From assembly GCF_020149915.1 (NCBI RefSeq), contig NZ_CP083760.1, forward strand, positions 744,001 to 808,000: DNA of 64,000 bases, written 5' to 3'. The stretch comes from Candidatus Sulfidibacterium hydrothermale (GTDB lineage: Bacteria > Bacteroidota > Bacteroidia > Bacteroidales > F082). Numbering within the stretch: position 1 is the stretch's first letter; each line of letters starts with the position of its first letter. A model generated the notes under the pieces. The model saw only the letters and a program-made list of their open reading frames with translations. It was not told the origin of the DNA and searched no databases. Positions 45,523-55,135 of this stretch are shown here, in pieces. The position numbers were made by a program, and so were the translations under genes.

Positions 45523-46443
45523 ATGACAATAAATTTTCAACAGGTTTTGGAAGAGATTGTGGCAGAAACCGCCTCTCTTGAAAAAGAAGGAAATGTGGCC
45601 AATTATATTCCGGAACTGGCCAAGGTTTCCCCGGACCACTTTGGTATTTCATTGCATCTGCTCAATGGAAAACATTACCGGACCGGCGACAGCGAGATGC
45701 GTTTTTCCATCCAGAGTATTGCCAAAGTTTTTTCGCTGAGTATGGCTATCGGATTGTTGGGAGAATCTATTTTTCAACGGGTGGATGTGGAACCTTCGGG
45801 TACGGCTTTCAATTCATTGCTGCAACTCGATTATGAAGAAGGTATCCCCCGGAATCCGTTTATTAATGCCGGTGCTTTGGTTGTTGTAGATATTCTTTTG
45901 TCCGAATTAAAAGATCCTCAAAAGGAGTTGCTCCAGTATGTGCGAAAACTGGCCGGGAATCAGGAAATTAATTTTAACGATTATGTGGCCGCTTCCGAAA
46001 AGGTGGAAGGATACCGTAATATAGCAATGGCTAATTTGCTAAAATCACACGGTAATCTGCATAATAAGGTGGAAGATGTGCTGGATTTTTATTTCCGTTT
46101 ATGTTCTATTGAGATGAGCTGCTCCGAACTCTCCAAAACTTTTTTGGTATATGCCCATCACGGAAGAATACCCCATACACGTGAAAAAATTCTAACCAAA
46201 AGTCAGGCGAAGCGGTTAAATGCTTTGATGCAGACCTGTGGTTTTTATGACGAAGCCGGAGAGTTTAGTTATAAAGTGGGACTTCCCGGAAAAAGTGGTG
46301 TGGGAGGCGGAATCGTAGCGGTTTTACCTGAAAAATTCAGCCTGAGTGTATGGAGCCCGGCACTGAACAAAAAAGGGAATTCGGTACGGGGTATGAAAGC
46401 ACTGGAACTTTTTACCACAAAAACCGGACTTTCTGTATTTTAA
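45523..46443 (+). CDS. glsA: glutaminase
   Basis: Hydrolyses L-glutamine to glutamate and ammonia in the cytosol. 306 residues, the standard size for the serine-dependent beta-lactamase-like glutaminases. Catalytic Ser65-x-x-Lys68 in FSIQSIAKVFSL; VEPSGTAFNS and NPFINAGALVV substrate-pocket motifs; KSGVGGGIVAVLP near the C-terminus. Fourth gene of the FIST-led operon, 11 nt after the transporter and 10 nt before the phosphodiesterase. Confidence 0.95.
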   Translation: MTINFQQVLEEIVAETASLEKEGNVANYIPELAKVSPDHFGISLHLLNGKHYRTGDSEMRFSIQSIAKVFSLSMAIGLLGESIFQRVDVEPSGTAFNSLLQLDYEEGIPRNPFINAGALVVVDILLSELKDPQKELLQYVRKLAGNQEINFNDYVAASEKVEGYRNIAMANLLKSHGNLHNKVEDVLDFYFRLCSIEMSCSELSKTFLVYAHHGRIPHTREKILTKSQAKRLNALMQTCGFYDEAGEFSYKVGLPGKSGVGGGIVAVLPEKFSLSVWSPALNKKGNSVRGMKALELFTTKTGLSVF

Positions 46444-46453
46444 TGTTTTTACC

Positions 46454-47152
46454 ATGCTGATTATTGGCCATCGTGGAGCAGGGGGGTCTTTCCCTGAAAA
46501 TACGTTGCTTTCTTTTGAGGAAGCCATAAAATCCGGGGTAGAGATGATTGAACTGGATGTTCACCGGAGTGCCGACGGGGAACTGGTGGTGATGCACGAC
46601 AATAAAGTAAACCGGACCACTGACGGAAAAGGATGGATTCGCCGGTTGACCTTTTCTCAAATCCATCAGCTGGATGCCGGCAACGGAGAAAAAATTCCTC
46701 TTTTGGAAGATGTTTTTGCCCTGGTACAGGGAAGAGTAAAGATCAATATCGAATTAAAAGGAAAGAATACAGCCGGTTTGGTGGCGCAGCATATTCGTGA
46801 ATACCGTAAAAAATATCATCTCCCTTCAGAAACAGTTTGTGTTTCTTCTTTTGATCACCGTCAGCTGTTCCTTTTCCGGGAAAATGACCATGAAACCCGG
46901 ATTGGGATTCTTTACAATGGCAGCCCCATAAATTATGTTCAAAAAGCCAGACAGTTACAGGCTTTTTCCGTAAATCTTTCCCTTCGGGCAACAAAACCTT
47001 CACGCATTCAGAAAATTCATGCACAGGGTTTGCAGGTTTGGGTTTATACCGTGAATACGGTTGCCGATCTTGAGCAGATGAGAACGTGGGGTGTAGATGC
47101 TGTTTTCACTGATTTTCCGGAACGTTTACTTCATCATTTGTCTGATCAGTAA
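46454..47152 (+). CDS. ugpQ: glycerophosphodiester phosphodiesterase
   Basis: Hydrolyses glycerophosphodiesters to glycerol-3-phosphate and an alcohol. 232 residues in the GDPD TIM-barrel fold: HRGAGGSFPENT with the catalytic HR, ELDVHRSADGELVVMHD with metal-binding Glu and Asp and catalytic His, KINIELKG, and the C-terminal WVYTVNTVADLEQMRTWGVDAVFTDFP. There is no signal peptide, so it is the cytosolic UgpQ-like form. Its stop codon ends one base before that of glpK on the other strand; its product is the GlpD substrate. Confidence 0.92.
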   Translation: MLIIGHRGAGGSFPENTLLSFEEAIKSGVEMIELDVHRSADGELVVMHDNKVNRTTDGKGWIRRLTFSQIHQLDAGNGEKIPLLEDVFALVQGRVKINIELKGKNTAGLVAQHIREYRKKYHLPSETVCVSSFDHRQLFLFRENDHETRIGILYNGSPINYVQKARQLQAFSVNLSLRATKPSRIQKIHAQGLQVWVYTVNTVADLEQMRTWGVDAVFTDFPERLLHHLSDQ

Positions 47153-47153
47153 T

Positions 47154-48641
47154 TCAGAGTAATACGCGTTTAATGGTTTGGTGCCAGTTTTTGATTCCTT
47201 CTTCCATCTCTTCCGCCGATTGCTGGGGATGGAAAGTTTTTTCCACCTGCCACTGTTTTTCAATTTCGGTCAAATCGTTCCAGAACCCGATGGACAATCC
47301 GGCAAAATAAGCGGCTCCGAGTGAGGTGCTCTCCAGTACAAGCGGTCGTTGTACCGGAGTTTGTAAGATGTCAGCCTGTATCTGCATGAGCAGGTTGTTG
47401 GCAGCGGCACCTCCGTCAACACGGAGTGCATGAACGGCAAGTGCTGCATCTTCCTGCATGGCTTTCATGACATCATAACTTTGGTAGGCGATAGATTCCA
47501 GTGCGGCTCTGATAATATGTTCGCGGGTCGTTCCGCGGGTGATGCCATAAATCATTCCGCGTGCATCCTGATTCCAGTGGGGAGCTCCCAACCCGGTAAA
47601 AGCCGGGACAAAAACCACGCCTCCGTTGTCACTTACTTTTCGGGCTGCTTTTTCGCTGTCAGCCGCTTTTTTAATCAGCTGGATACCGTCGCGAAGCCAT
47701 TGAATGACAGCCCCTCCCACAAAAACACTTCCCTCCAGTGCATAGGTGGTTTCTCCATTGATTTGCCAGCCCACCGTGGTGAGCAGTCTGTTTTGTGAGC
47801 GTACGGCTTTGTTTCCGGTGTTCAACATTAAGAAGCAGCCGGTTCCGTACGTATTTTTGGCCATCCCCGGATGGATACACATTTGCCCGAAGAGAGCTGC
47901 CTGTTGGTCTCCTGCCACGCCGGTAATGGGGATTTTTGTGGAGAAGATCAATCCGGATGTCCGGGTGAATAACGTGCTGTTGGATTTTACCTCCGGTAGC
48001 ATGGCTGCCGGTATATCAAAAAGTTTCAATAAATCCTCATCCCATTGCAGGGTGTGGATGTTGAATAACATGGTTCGTGAAGCATTGGAAACATCAGTAA
48101 AATGAGCTTCTCCATTGCTCAGGTTCCACATCAGCCAGCTGTCCACTGTGCCAAAAGCCAGTTCTCCGTTTTCTGCTGCCTGACGGGCTCCTTTTACATG
48201 ATCCAGAATCCATTTTATTTTGGTGGCAGAGAAATAAGCATCGATTTCCAGACCGGTTTTCCGGGCAATCATTTTTTGTAGCCCTTGCTTCTTGAGCTCG
48301 TCGCAATAGCCGGCCGTACGTCTGTCTTGCCACACGATGGCACGATAGACCGGTTTTCCGGTTTTCCGGTTCCAGACAATGGTGGTTTCGCGTTGGTTGG
48401 TAATCCCGATAGCAGCAATTGCTTTTGGAGAAATCTTCATTTGCGCCACCACTTCAGCAGCCACGCTTACCTGTGAGCTGTAGATTTCCTGTGGGTCGTG
48501 TTCCACATAACCGGGTTGGGGAAAAAACTGACGGAACTCTTTTTGCGCCATGGCACGTATTTTTCCGGTGTGATCGTAAACTACGGCTCGTGAGCTGGTG
48601 GTTCCCTGGTCGAAAGCCAAAATAAATTTTTCCTGCATCAT
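47154..48641 (-). CDS. glpK: glycerol kinase
   Basis: ATP-dependent phosphorylation of glycerol to glycerol-3-phosphate. 495 residues, FGGY family: LAFDQGTTSSRAVVYD phosphate motif 1, ITNQRETTIVWNRKTGKPVYRAIVWQDRRT, GVAGDQQAALFGQ, GVVFVPAFTGLGAPHW, and VDGGAAANNLLMQIQADIL. It lies 30 nt after glpD on the minus strand, so the operon order is glpD-glpK. No glpF facilitator gene follows, because the 3' neighbour is convergent. The second Met (48638) is an alternative start. Confidence 0.96.
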   Translation of the reverse strand: MMQEKFILAFDQGTTSSRAVVYDHTGKIRAMAQKEFRQFFPQPGYVEHDPQEIYSSQVSVAAEVVAQMKISPKAIAAIGITNQRETTIVWNRKTGKPVYRAIVWQDRRTAGYCDELKKQGLQKMIARKTGLEIDAYFSATKIKWILDHVKGARQAAENGELAFGTVDSWLMWNLSNGEAHFTDVSNASRTMLFNIHTLQWDEDLLKLFDIPAAMLPEVKSNSTLFTRTSGLIFSTKIPITGVAGDQQAALFGQMCIHPGMAKNTYGTGCFLMLNTGNKAVRSQNRLLTTVGWQINGETTYALEGSVFVGGAVIQWLRDGIQLIKKAADSEKAARKVSDNGGVVFVPAFTGLGAPHWNQDARGMIYGITRGTTREHIIRAALESIAYQSYDVMKAMQEDAALAVHALRVDGGAAANNLLMQIQADILQTPVQRPLVLESTSLGAAYFAGLSIGFWNDLTEIEKQWQVEKTFHPQQSAEEMEEGIKNWHQTIKRVLL

Positions 48642-48671
48642 CGAAAATTTTGGGGTGAACAGACAAAAGAG

Positions 48672-50234
48672 TTAATCCAAAACGTAACCTTGGGCCAGGC
48701 GGGTATAACTTTCTATTTGTTCGCGAACCCACCGGCGCCGTAAATTCATCTCTTCAGCCATAATTTTGGCTACTACCGGAGCTGCTTCGATACTTTTGCG
48801 GGCATCAAGCAATAAAAACCGTGAACGCCGGGCCAGAAAATCTTCCACTGTTCTTGCCATTTCTTCGCGGACGGCCCAAACGACCTCAGCACGCGTGTAC
48901 GGAAATCCTTCTACCAACGGTTGGGTCAGGTTTTCTTCTTTGCGTGCCAGGGATAAAATTTTGTTTCTGTTCGAACCGTAATAATGTAGCGGATCGTTTT
49001 CGTCGAAAGCCCGTACATATCCGTGAATAGGCAAGCTGGAAGTTACGCAGGGTTTCTCTTCCAGTCCGCCGATGAGAATGGCTTTTTCAATAACATCTTC
49101 TCCCATTTTCCGGTAGGTAGTCCATTTTCCGCCGGTGATGGTCAGGAGCCCGGACGGTGAGATGGTAATTTTGTGGCTTCTTGAGATTTCTTTGGTTTTT
49201 TCATCTCCTTCTTCCGGTGCTGCCAGTGGGCGAAGCCCGGCGAAAACACTGCGAACATCCGACCGTTTGGGGCGATAGACGAGATAATCGCCGGCCGTAT
49301 TTAAAATAAAATCAATTTCTTCCGGTAGTGCCCGCGGTTCAAGAGAGATATTTTCCATTAACGTATCGGTAGTTCCTACCACTACTTTGTTGTGCCACGG
49401 AACAGCAAACAGCACGCGGCCATCCGGTGTTTTAGGAATCATTATTGCTGTTTCACCCTGTAAAAATTTCCGGTCAATAATGAGGTGGACTCCTTGTGAC
49501 GGCACAATAGTCTTTTTACTTTCAGGATGGTCTAACCGGATGACATTATCGGCAAAGACTCCCGTGGCATTAATAACTACTTTGGCTTTTATCTTATACG
49601 TTTCATTGGTTTCCTGATCCACGGCCTGTACACCCGAAACAAAACCCATGGAATCTTTCAGAATGCCGGTTACCTGACAATAATTGATAGCTGTACCCCG
49701 GTTGTCTTCCAGCGTTTGAGCCAGGCTGATGGCTAATCGGGCGTCATCAAACTGACCGTCGTAATACATCACGCCTCCGTTTAGGCCCTCTTTTTTCAAA
49801 TTGGGAATGGCTTCCATGACGGTTTTAGAGTCCAGTCGTTCCGATGGCCCCAGTCCCAGCTTTCCCGACATCATATCGTAAACCTTTAGCCCGATGGTAT
49901 AAAAAGGGCCGTCCCACCATTCGTAAGTAGGAATAATAAAGGCCTGGTTGCTTACGAGATGGGGCGCATTTTGCCGGAGTAGTCCCCGTTCTTTCAGGGC
50001 TTCCAGCACCAACGAAATATCGCCCTGGGCAAGATAGCGAACTCCGCCGTGGACCAGCTTGGTGCTTCGGCTCGATGTGCCTTTGGCAAAATCAGCCTGT
50101 TCAAGCAGCAGGGTTTTATAGCCTCTTGTAGCCGCATCGACGGCTGTTCCCAGTCCGGTGGCTCCGCCTCCTATTACAATGATGTCCCATAAAGGAACTT
50201 CTTTTAGTTTATTAATGTTGATTTTTCTGTTCAT
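48672..50234 (-). CDS. glpD: aerobic-type glycerol-3-phosphate dehydrogenase
   Basis: FAD enzyme oxidising glycerol-3-phosphate to dihydroxyacetone phosphate at the inner membrane, passing electrons to quinone. 520 residues: FAD-binding DIIVIGGGATGLGTAVDAATRGYKTLLLE, SSRSTKLVHGGVRYLAQGD, ITGGKWTTYRKMGEDVIEKA, and the C-terminal helical DAO_C domain with VVWAVREEMARTVEDFLARRSR. It is first in the glpD-glpK unit. Divergent from the flavodoxin gene with a 128-nt gap. Confidence 0.95.
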   Translation of the reverse strand: MNRKININKLKEVPLWDIIVIGGGATGLGTAVDAATRGYKTLLLEQADFAKGTSSRSTKLVHGGVRYLAQGDISLVLEALKERGLLRQNAPHLVSNQAFIIPTYEWWDGPFYTIGLKVYDMMSGKLGLGPSERLDSKTVMEAIPNLKKEGLNGGVMYYDGQFDDARLAISLAQTLEDNRGTAINYCQVTGILKDSMGFVSGVQAVDQETNETYKIKAKVVINATGVFADNVIRLDHPESKKTIVPSQGVHLIIDRKFLQGETAIMIPKTPDGRVLFAVPWHNKVVVGTTDTLMENISLEPRALPEEIDFILNTAGDYLVYRPKRSDVRSVFAGLRPLAAPEEGDEKTKEISRSHKITISPSGLLTITGGKWTTYRKMGEDVIEKAILIGGLEEKPCVTSSLPIHGYVRAFDENDPLHYYGSNRNKILSLARKEENLTQPLVEGFPYTRAEVVWAVREEMARTVEDFLARRSRFLLLDARKSIEAAPVVAKIMAEEMNLRRRWVREQIESYTRLAQGYVLD

Positions 50235-50315
50235 GATGGTGAATGATAAAAGAGAAGTAAAGGTATTAAAAAAATGGTAAAGGATCGTTTCGGCCTTTCC
50301 TCAGCCGGAAAAGCT

Positions 50316-50323
50316 TACTTTTG
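50316..50323 (+). promoter_or_regulatory. -7 promoter element of flavodoxin gene
   Basis: TACTTTTG, 39 nt before the ATG at 50363. Confidence 0.45.
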
Positions 50324-50362
50324 CCGCGATTATTCTGCTTTATATAAAACGTCAAAAACAGC

Positions 50363-50869
50363 ATGAAAGAAATAGGACTTTTTTACGGATCGACTTACGG
50401 GATGACAGAAACGGTAGCCCGGAAAATACAATCGGCTTTTCGAAAATTTCGGGTAATGCTTCATAATGTGAAAGATGCTTCTGCAGATTTACCTGAAAAG
50501 TATGATTTTTTGTTATTTGGAACATCGGCCTGGGGAATCGGAGAGATGCAAAGTGATTGGGAAAATTGGGTTTTTTCGTTGGGAAAAATGGATTTTTCGG
50601 GTAAAAAAGTAGCTTTATTTGGATTAGGTGATCAGAAAAAATTTCCGGATAGTTTTGCGGATGGTTTAGGGAAATTATATTCTCACTTACCGGATAAATC
50701 GGTTGTTGTTGGTGAATGGCCGCTGGATGGATATTCGTATCATGCTTCGCTGGCAGAGAAAAACGGACGGTTTGTGGGCCTGGTGCTGGATGAGAATAAT
50801 CAGAAAGATCGGACCGATGAACGTATTCGGCGTTGGGTGGATCAGCTTGAAAAAGAATTTTCCGATTGA
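50363..50869 (+). CDS. fldA: flavodoxin
   Basis: FMN-containing one-electron carrier, 168 residues, long-chain type. FMN phosphate loop FYGSTYGMTETVARKI (T-x-T-x-T replaced by STYGMTE), LLFGTSAWGIGEMQSDWENW for the isoalloxazine loop, and VALFGLGDQKKFPDSFADGLG with the long-chain insertion. Cytosolic. Partners could be radical-SAM or reductive enzymes such as RimO; context gives no specific partner. Confidence 0.92.
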   Translation: MKEIGLFYGSTYGMTETVARKIQSAFRKFRVMLHNVKDASADLPEKYDFLLFGTSAWGIGEMQSDWENWVFSLGKMDFSGKKVALFGLGDQKKFPDSFADGLGKLYSHLPDKSVVVGEWPLDGYSYHASLAEKNGRFVGLVLDENNQKDRTDERIRRWVDQLEKEFSD

Positions 50870-50932
50870 TACCGGTTTTCGTATCACTGATTTTTTCTCC
50901 TGACGGAATCGGTGACGCCGGGGTGATTTTCG

Positions 50933-50940
50933 TACTTTTG
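50933..50940 (+). promoter_or_regulatory. -7 promoter element of lgt
   Basis: TACTTTTG, 15 nt before the lgt ATG at 50956; it supports that start over the longer frame overlapping the flavodoxin gene. Confidence 0.5.
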
Positions 50941-50955
50941 CAAAAAACACATGTC

Positions 50956-51789
50956 ATGTTTCTTGATTATATTGTCTGGAATGTGAGTCCCGATATTTTT
51001 ACGGTCCCGTCACATATTCCTATCATTGGAGGTTTTTCATTACGTTGGTACGGTTTGCTTTTTGCACTTGGTTTTGTGGCCGGGTATCTGATCATTTTAA
51101 AGATCTTTAAAAAAGAAAAGGTAAGCGAAAAAGAAACCGACGTTTTATTTACCTACATGTTTGTTTTTACGCTGATTGGTGCCCGTTTGGGGCATGTTTT
51201 CTTTTATGAGCCCCATTATTTTCTGGCGCATCCGTTACAAATCCTGGAAGTATGGCATGGCGGTTTGGCCAGTCACGGAGCGGCGTTGGGTATTTTGCTG
51301 GGATTGTATATTTTTTCCAAGCGGCATCATCGGCCGTACATCTGGACCTTGGATCGGATGGCTATTGTTGTTCCGTTGGCCGGATTTTTTATCCGTATGG
51401 GAAACCTGATGAATTCGGAAATCATTGGAAAACCCACTACGCTGCCCTGGGGATTTGTGTTTAAACGGGCTTTTGAGCCGCAATATGCTACCGGTCCGCA
51501 TCATCCTACCCAGATTTATGAAGCCCTGGCCTATTTACTTATTTTCTTTTTCCTTCATTGGTATTACTGGCATCATACCAAAAACCTGAAACCCGGGAAA
51601 CTTTTCGGTTATTTTATGGTATTAATTTTTTCAGCCCGTTTTCTCATCGAATTTTTGAAAGAGCCCCAGGAACCCTGGGAACAACATCTGTTGCTTGATA
51701 TGGGACAAATACTGAGTATTCCGCTTATTTTATTGGGAATCGGGGTGTTGATCTGGTCAGGAAAACAAAAAGCCCAAAAAGTATTTTGA
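50956..51789 (+). CDS. lgt: prolipoprotein diacylglyceryl transferase
   Basis: Inner-membrane enzyme that attaches diacylglycerol to the lipobox Cys of prolipoproteins. 277 residues with seven hydrophobic helices. Family motifs: SLRWYGLLFALGF, TLIGARLGHVFFYEPHYF, HGGLASHGAALGI, GFFIRMGNLMNSEIIGKPT (the Lgt signature), and FSARFLIEFLKEPQ. Start at 50956 is supported by the TACTTTTG element 15 nt upstream. A candidate substrate, the lipoprotein amidase, is at 58.7 kb. Ends in a terminator shared with the DUF2723 gene. Confidence 0.95.
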   Translation: MFLDYIVWNVSPDIFTVPSHIPIIGGFSLRWYGLLFALGFVAGYLIILKIFKKEKVSEKETDVLFTYMFVFTLIGARLGHVFFYEPHYFLAHPLQILEVWHGGLASHGAALGILLGLYIFSKRHHRPYIWTLDRMAIVVPLAGFFIRMGNLMNSEIIGKPTTLPWGFVFKRAFEPQYATGPHHPTQIYEALAYLLIFFFLHWYYWHHTKNLKPGKLFGYFMVLIFSARFLIEFLKEPQEPWEQHLLLDMGQILSIPLILLGIGVLIWSGKQKAQKVF

Positions 51790-51806
51790 TACCTTTTGGG
51801 CTTTTG
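51771..51806. terminator. bidirectional terminator between lgt and DUF2723 gene
   Basis: AGCCCAAAA (51771-51779) pairs with TTTTGGGCT (51794-51802) and is followed by T on both strands; it lies between convergent genes, overlapping the lgt 3' end. Confidence 0.85.
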
Positions 51807-51831
51807 ACAGTATAAAAGCAAGAATTATATT

Positions 51832-54800
51832 TTACTTTTTCTTGACCGTTCCTTCCATTGTTTTCAGCTGTTCATAGAAACCTTTATTGATCTTCGCAGA
51901 AAGTTTGTTCTGGTGAAAATCTTTGGTAAGCTGAGCCAATTGTTGTAGTGATGTTAAGGCTTCACGAATATCGTTGTCGTAGTAAGGAACAAACTTGTCG
52001 TTCAGACGGTTGTAATAATTTAGATCCTGCATGTAGCGGGTGTAAATCTTTTCTACCACATCATTCCCTTTTTTGTAATAACTCATATACTTTTCCTTAG
52101 GCTCATGATGTTTTTTGGCATAATCTGCTGCCTGGTAGTATAGCAGAGCCCAATGGATGGTATAGTAATCGAACGGGAATTTTTTATTGGGGAAGAACCA
52201 GATTCCTCTATCCAGCGCTTTTACTGTGGAATCGTATTTATGCATATTTGCCAACGCCTGGGCCAGCCGGATATACGATTGTTTGGCAATTACCGAATTC
52301 CGGAAACTTTCGCGGTCGACATGCACATCGGGCATGTTCAACCGTCCCCAGCGTGCTTTTTTGCTCATCAGAATCTTATACGATGAGTCGGCAGCTACGC
52401 CTCCCACTTTCGGAATATAATCTTTGGCCGGCACCGGCACCAATTGGTAAACCAGTCCGCGCATCTGGCAATATTTAGCCACATCCAGCACTTTGCTTAC
52501 GCTGGACGGATTAGCAAAACAGATGGGACGTTTCCAGTTATTGTTAGCCAGCAGGTCAAGCAACATGACATCGCTGCGGTAAAGGTATCCTTGTTTTACT
52601 TTCCATTTGATTTCCTTTACAATCTTCCCGGCATCTTTCAATGGAACAGTACCGGAATTGACTGCTGCCGCCGAATCTACTTTCAGGAAAAGTTCTTTTC
52701 CGGGGAGATAATCAATTTTGTCACCACTTTGTAATGGCATTTTTGTTCGTGGATCATCATTCCGGATAAAGTCGATCGCATCTTTCAGTGAGATAGGGCC
52801 TTTAATAACCGGATAAACCGGAATAAAGTTCATGGTTCCGCGATCGTATTTTTCCGAAGGAATAGACAAGGGCAACGGAGCAGAATTATATTCCTGTTTA
52901 AACATCTGGTCTACATACCAGGCGCCTCCGGCCAACATGTAATTGACTACCCTGACATCGGTACGGATACCTTCCACTTCCTGGGCATACCACAGCGGGA
53001 AAGTATCATTATCCCCGTTGGTAAATAATATGGCGTTGGGCGGACAACTTCGCAGGTACATGACCGCAAAATCGCGTGCCGAAAATTTGCCGGAACGATC
53101 GTGTGAGGGCCACTCTTCTTTGGCCATATTGGCAGGTACCAGTATCAGGCTGATTACCGTCACCAATGCCGCCGCAATTTCTTTTTTCCCAAAATATTTT
53201 TTCACCCCTTCGTAAAGAGAGAGAACACCCAGACCAATCCAGATAGCAAAGGCATAAAATGAGCCAGCGTAGGCATAATCCCGTTCACGGGGTTGTACCG
53301 GCGTTTGGTTCAGGTAGATAATAATGGCTACGCCGGTCATAAAGAAGAGCATCCAAACGACCCAGGTATCTTTTTTATTCCGGGAGTAGTGGAAAAGGAA
53401 ACCGATAATTCCGAGGATGAGCGGCAGGAAATACAATCGTGCCCGTGCCGGATTATGCATGCTCGGAGGCAGATGGGCCTGGTCGCCCAGCCGCATTTTA
53501 TCGATAAAGTTAATCCCGCTGATCCAGTTTCCATGGTTGATTTCTCCCTGGCCTTCAATATTGTTTTGTCGTCCCACAAAATTCCACAGAAAATAGCGGA
53601 TGTACATGTGGTCGAGTTGGTATTTAAAGAAGAATTTCAGGTTGGTCAGGAAGCTGGGGCGGATTAATACTTTGGTTTTTCCGTTCCCCATATCCACCCG
53701 GATAGGGGTCCCGTCCGTCCCTCCATATTCTTTGCTTTTATAAAATTTAATATGGATGGGTTTTTGGTTGCTCCACATACGCGGAAAAATAGTTTCAAAA
53801 CGGGGATCGTATACCGGAATGGTTTGTTTTTTGTCATCGATCACCACATATTTTCCTTTTTTATCGTCGCGTTTGTAAACCGGCGTTCCGTCTTTTCTCC
53901 CAATTTCCGGAGCATTATAATATTGCCCATAAAGCAAAGGCCAGGTGCCATATTGTTCACGGTTCAGGTAAGCCAACAGGTTCACCGCGTTTTTCGGGTC
54001 ATTTTCGTTAATGGGCGTATCGGCATTGGCACGAATAACCAGCATCAAGAAAGATGAATAACCGATAAGCACAAAGGTTAATGCCAGCAACATGGTGTTG
54101 TACACTACTTTTCCATGTTTTTGTGTGTAATAAATCCCATAAGCCAGCAATCCGATGAGTGTGGCAAAATAAACAACGGTTCCTACGTTAAACGGTAATC
54201 CCAGTGTGTTTACGCAGAAGAGTTCAAACTGTCCGGCCAGGTTAACCACTTGGGGAATGATGATGTACATCACAATAGCCAAAATGCCCAGTGCCACAAT
54301 GCCGGCGTAAATAAATCCTTTCCAGGAAAATTTGTATCTTTTAAAATAGTAAACATATACTATAGCCGGAATGGTCAGCAGGTTTAGCATGTGTACCCCA
54401 ATGGCCAGTCCGGTCAGGTAAGCAATGAGTAAAATCCATCGGAATCCGCTACGTTCGTCAGCCACTTCTTCCCAGCGTAAGATCGCCCAGAAAGTGAGTG
54501 CGGTAAAAAAGGATGAAGTGGCATATACTTCGGCTTCCACGGCTGAAAACCAAAACGAATCGGTAAAAGTATAAGCCAAAGAACCTACAATACCGGCTCC
54601 GAGAACGGCCCATAATTGACCTTTCGTCATTTCATCTCCAGGGTTCTTTACGTAGATCTTTTTTGCCAGCAGGGTGATGGTCCAGAATAAAAAGAGAATG
54701 GTAAATGCACTGGCCAGTGCCGACATGATATTGATCATCATGGCTACATGAGCCGTATTTCCGAAAGCAAACAGGGAAAAGATGCGGCCCATCATTTGGA

Positions 54801-54969
54801 AAAGCGGAGCTCCCGGAGGGTGTCCTACCTGCAATTTGTAGGCAGTAGAAATGTATTCACCCGGATCCCACCAGCTGGCAGTGGGCTCTATGGTGGATAG
54901 ATAGACGAATGCAGCAATCAGAAAGATCAGCCAGCCTATCCGATTGTTGAGTTTCTTAAAATTGTTCAT
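51832..54969 (-). CDS. DUF2723 membrane protein, probable GT-C type glycosyltransferase
   Basis: 1045 residues. The N-terminal half has about twelve transmembrane helices, with the acidic loop WWDPGEYISTAYKLQVGHPPGAPLF after the first, typical of DUF2723 and GT-C enzymes that use lipid-linked sugars. A soluble part after about residue 600 includes FTNGDNDTFPLWYAQEVEGIRTDVRVVNYMLA. DUF2723 proteins in Bacteroidota have been linked to protein O-mannosylation; the sugar and acceptor are not readable here. Monocistronic on the minus strand, ending in the terminator shared with lgt. Promoter near-match TAAATTCG at 54999-55006. Confidence 0.85.
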   Translation of the reverse strand: MNNFKKLNNRIGWLIFLIAAFVYLSTIEPTASWWDPGEYISTAYKLQVGHPPGAPLFQMMGRIFSLFAFGNTAHVAMMINIMSALASAFTILFLFWTITLLAKKIYVKNPGDEMTKGQLWAVLGAGIVGSLAYTFTDSFWFSAVEAEVYATSSFFTALTFWAILRWEEVADERSGFRWILLIAYLTGLAIGVHMLNLLTIPAIVYVYYFKRYKFSWKGFIYAGIVALGILAIVMYIIIPQVVNLAGQFELFCVNTLGLPFNVGTVVYFATLIGLLAYGIYYTQKHGKVVYNTMLLALTFVLIGYSSFLMLVIRANADTPINENDPKNAVNLLAYLNREQYGTWPLLYGQYYNAPEIGRKDGTPVYKRDDKKGKYVVIDDKKQTIPVYDPRFETIFPRMWSNQKPIHIKFYKSKEYGGTDGTPIRVDMGNGKTKVLIRPSFLTNLKFFFKYQLDHMYIRYFLWNFVGRQNNIEGQGEINHGNWISGINFIDKMRLGDQAHLPPSMHNPARARLYFLPLILGIIGFLFHYSRNKKDTWVVWMLFFMTGVAIIIYLNQTPVQPRERDYAYAGSFYAFAIWIGLGVLSLYEGVKKYFGKKEIAAALVTVISLILVPANMAKEEWPSHDRSGKFSARDFAVMYLRSCPPNAILFTNGDNDTFPLWYAQEVEGIRTDVRVVNYMLAGGAWYVDQMFKQEYNSAPLPLSIPSEKYDRGTMNFIPVYPVIKGPISLKDAIDFIRNDDPRTKMPLQSGDKIDYLPGKELFLKVDSAAAVNSGTVPLKDAGKIVKEIKWKVKQGYLYRSDVMLLDLLANNNWKRPICFANPSSVSKVLDVAKYCQMRGLVYQLVPVPAKDYIPKVGGVAADSSYKILMSKKARWGRLNMPDVHVDRESFRNSVIAKQSYIRLAQALANMHKYDSTVKALDRGIWFFPNKKFPFDYYTIHWALLYYQAADYAKKHHEPKEKYMSYYKKGNDVVEKIYTRYMQDLNYYNRLNDKFVPYYDNDIREALTSLQQLAQLTKDFHQNKLSAKINKGFYEQLKTMEGTVKKK

Positions 54970-55066
54970 GATGGATGAATTTAACTGAAACAGGGTGCGA
55001 ATTTAGGAAATTTAACCCTTGCTGTGGAATTTTAAGAAATTTTGACATTATTTTTTGAAAAGCCAT

Positions 55067-55117
55067 AAAAAAACCGGGAAGTTGACCGCTTTTTTTGCAG
55101 TCAATTCCCGGTTTAAA
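55067..55117 (-). terminator. terminator after the PID-CTERM-like gene
   Basis: AAACCGGGAA (55071-55080) pairs with TTCCCGGTTT (55105-55114) and TTGAC with GTCAA inside it; on the minus strand it is followed by a T run. Confidence 0.85.
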
Positions 55118-55135
55118 AGAACAGCTTTCCACTAA

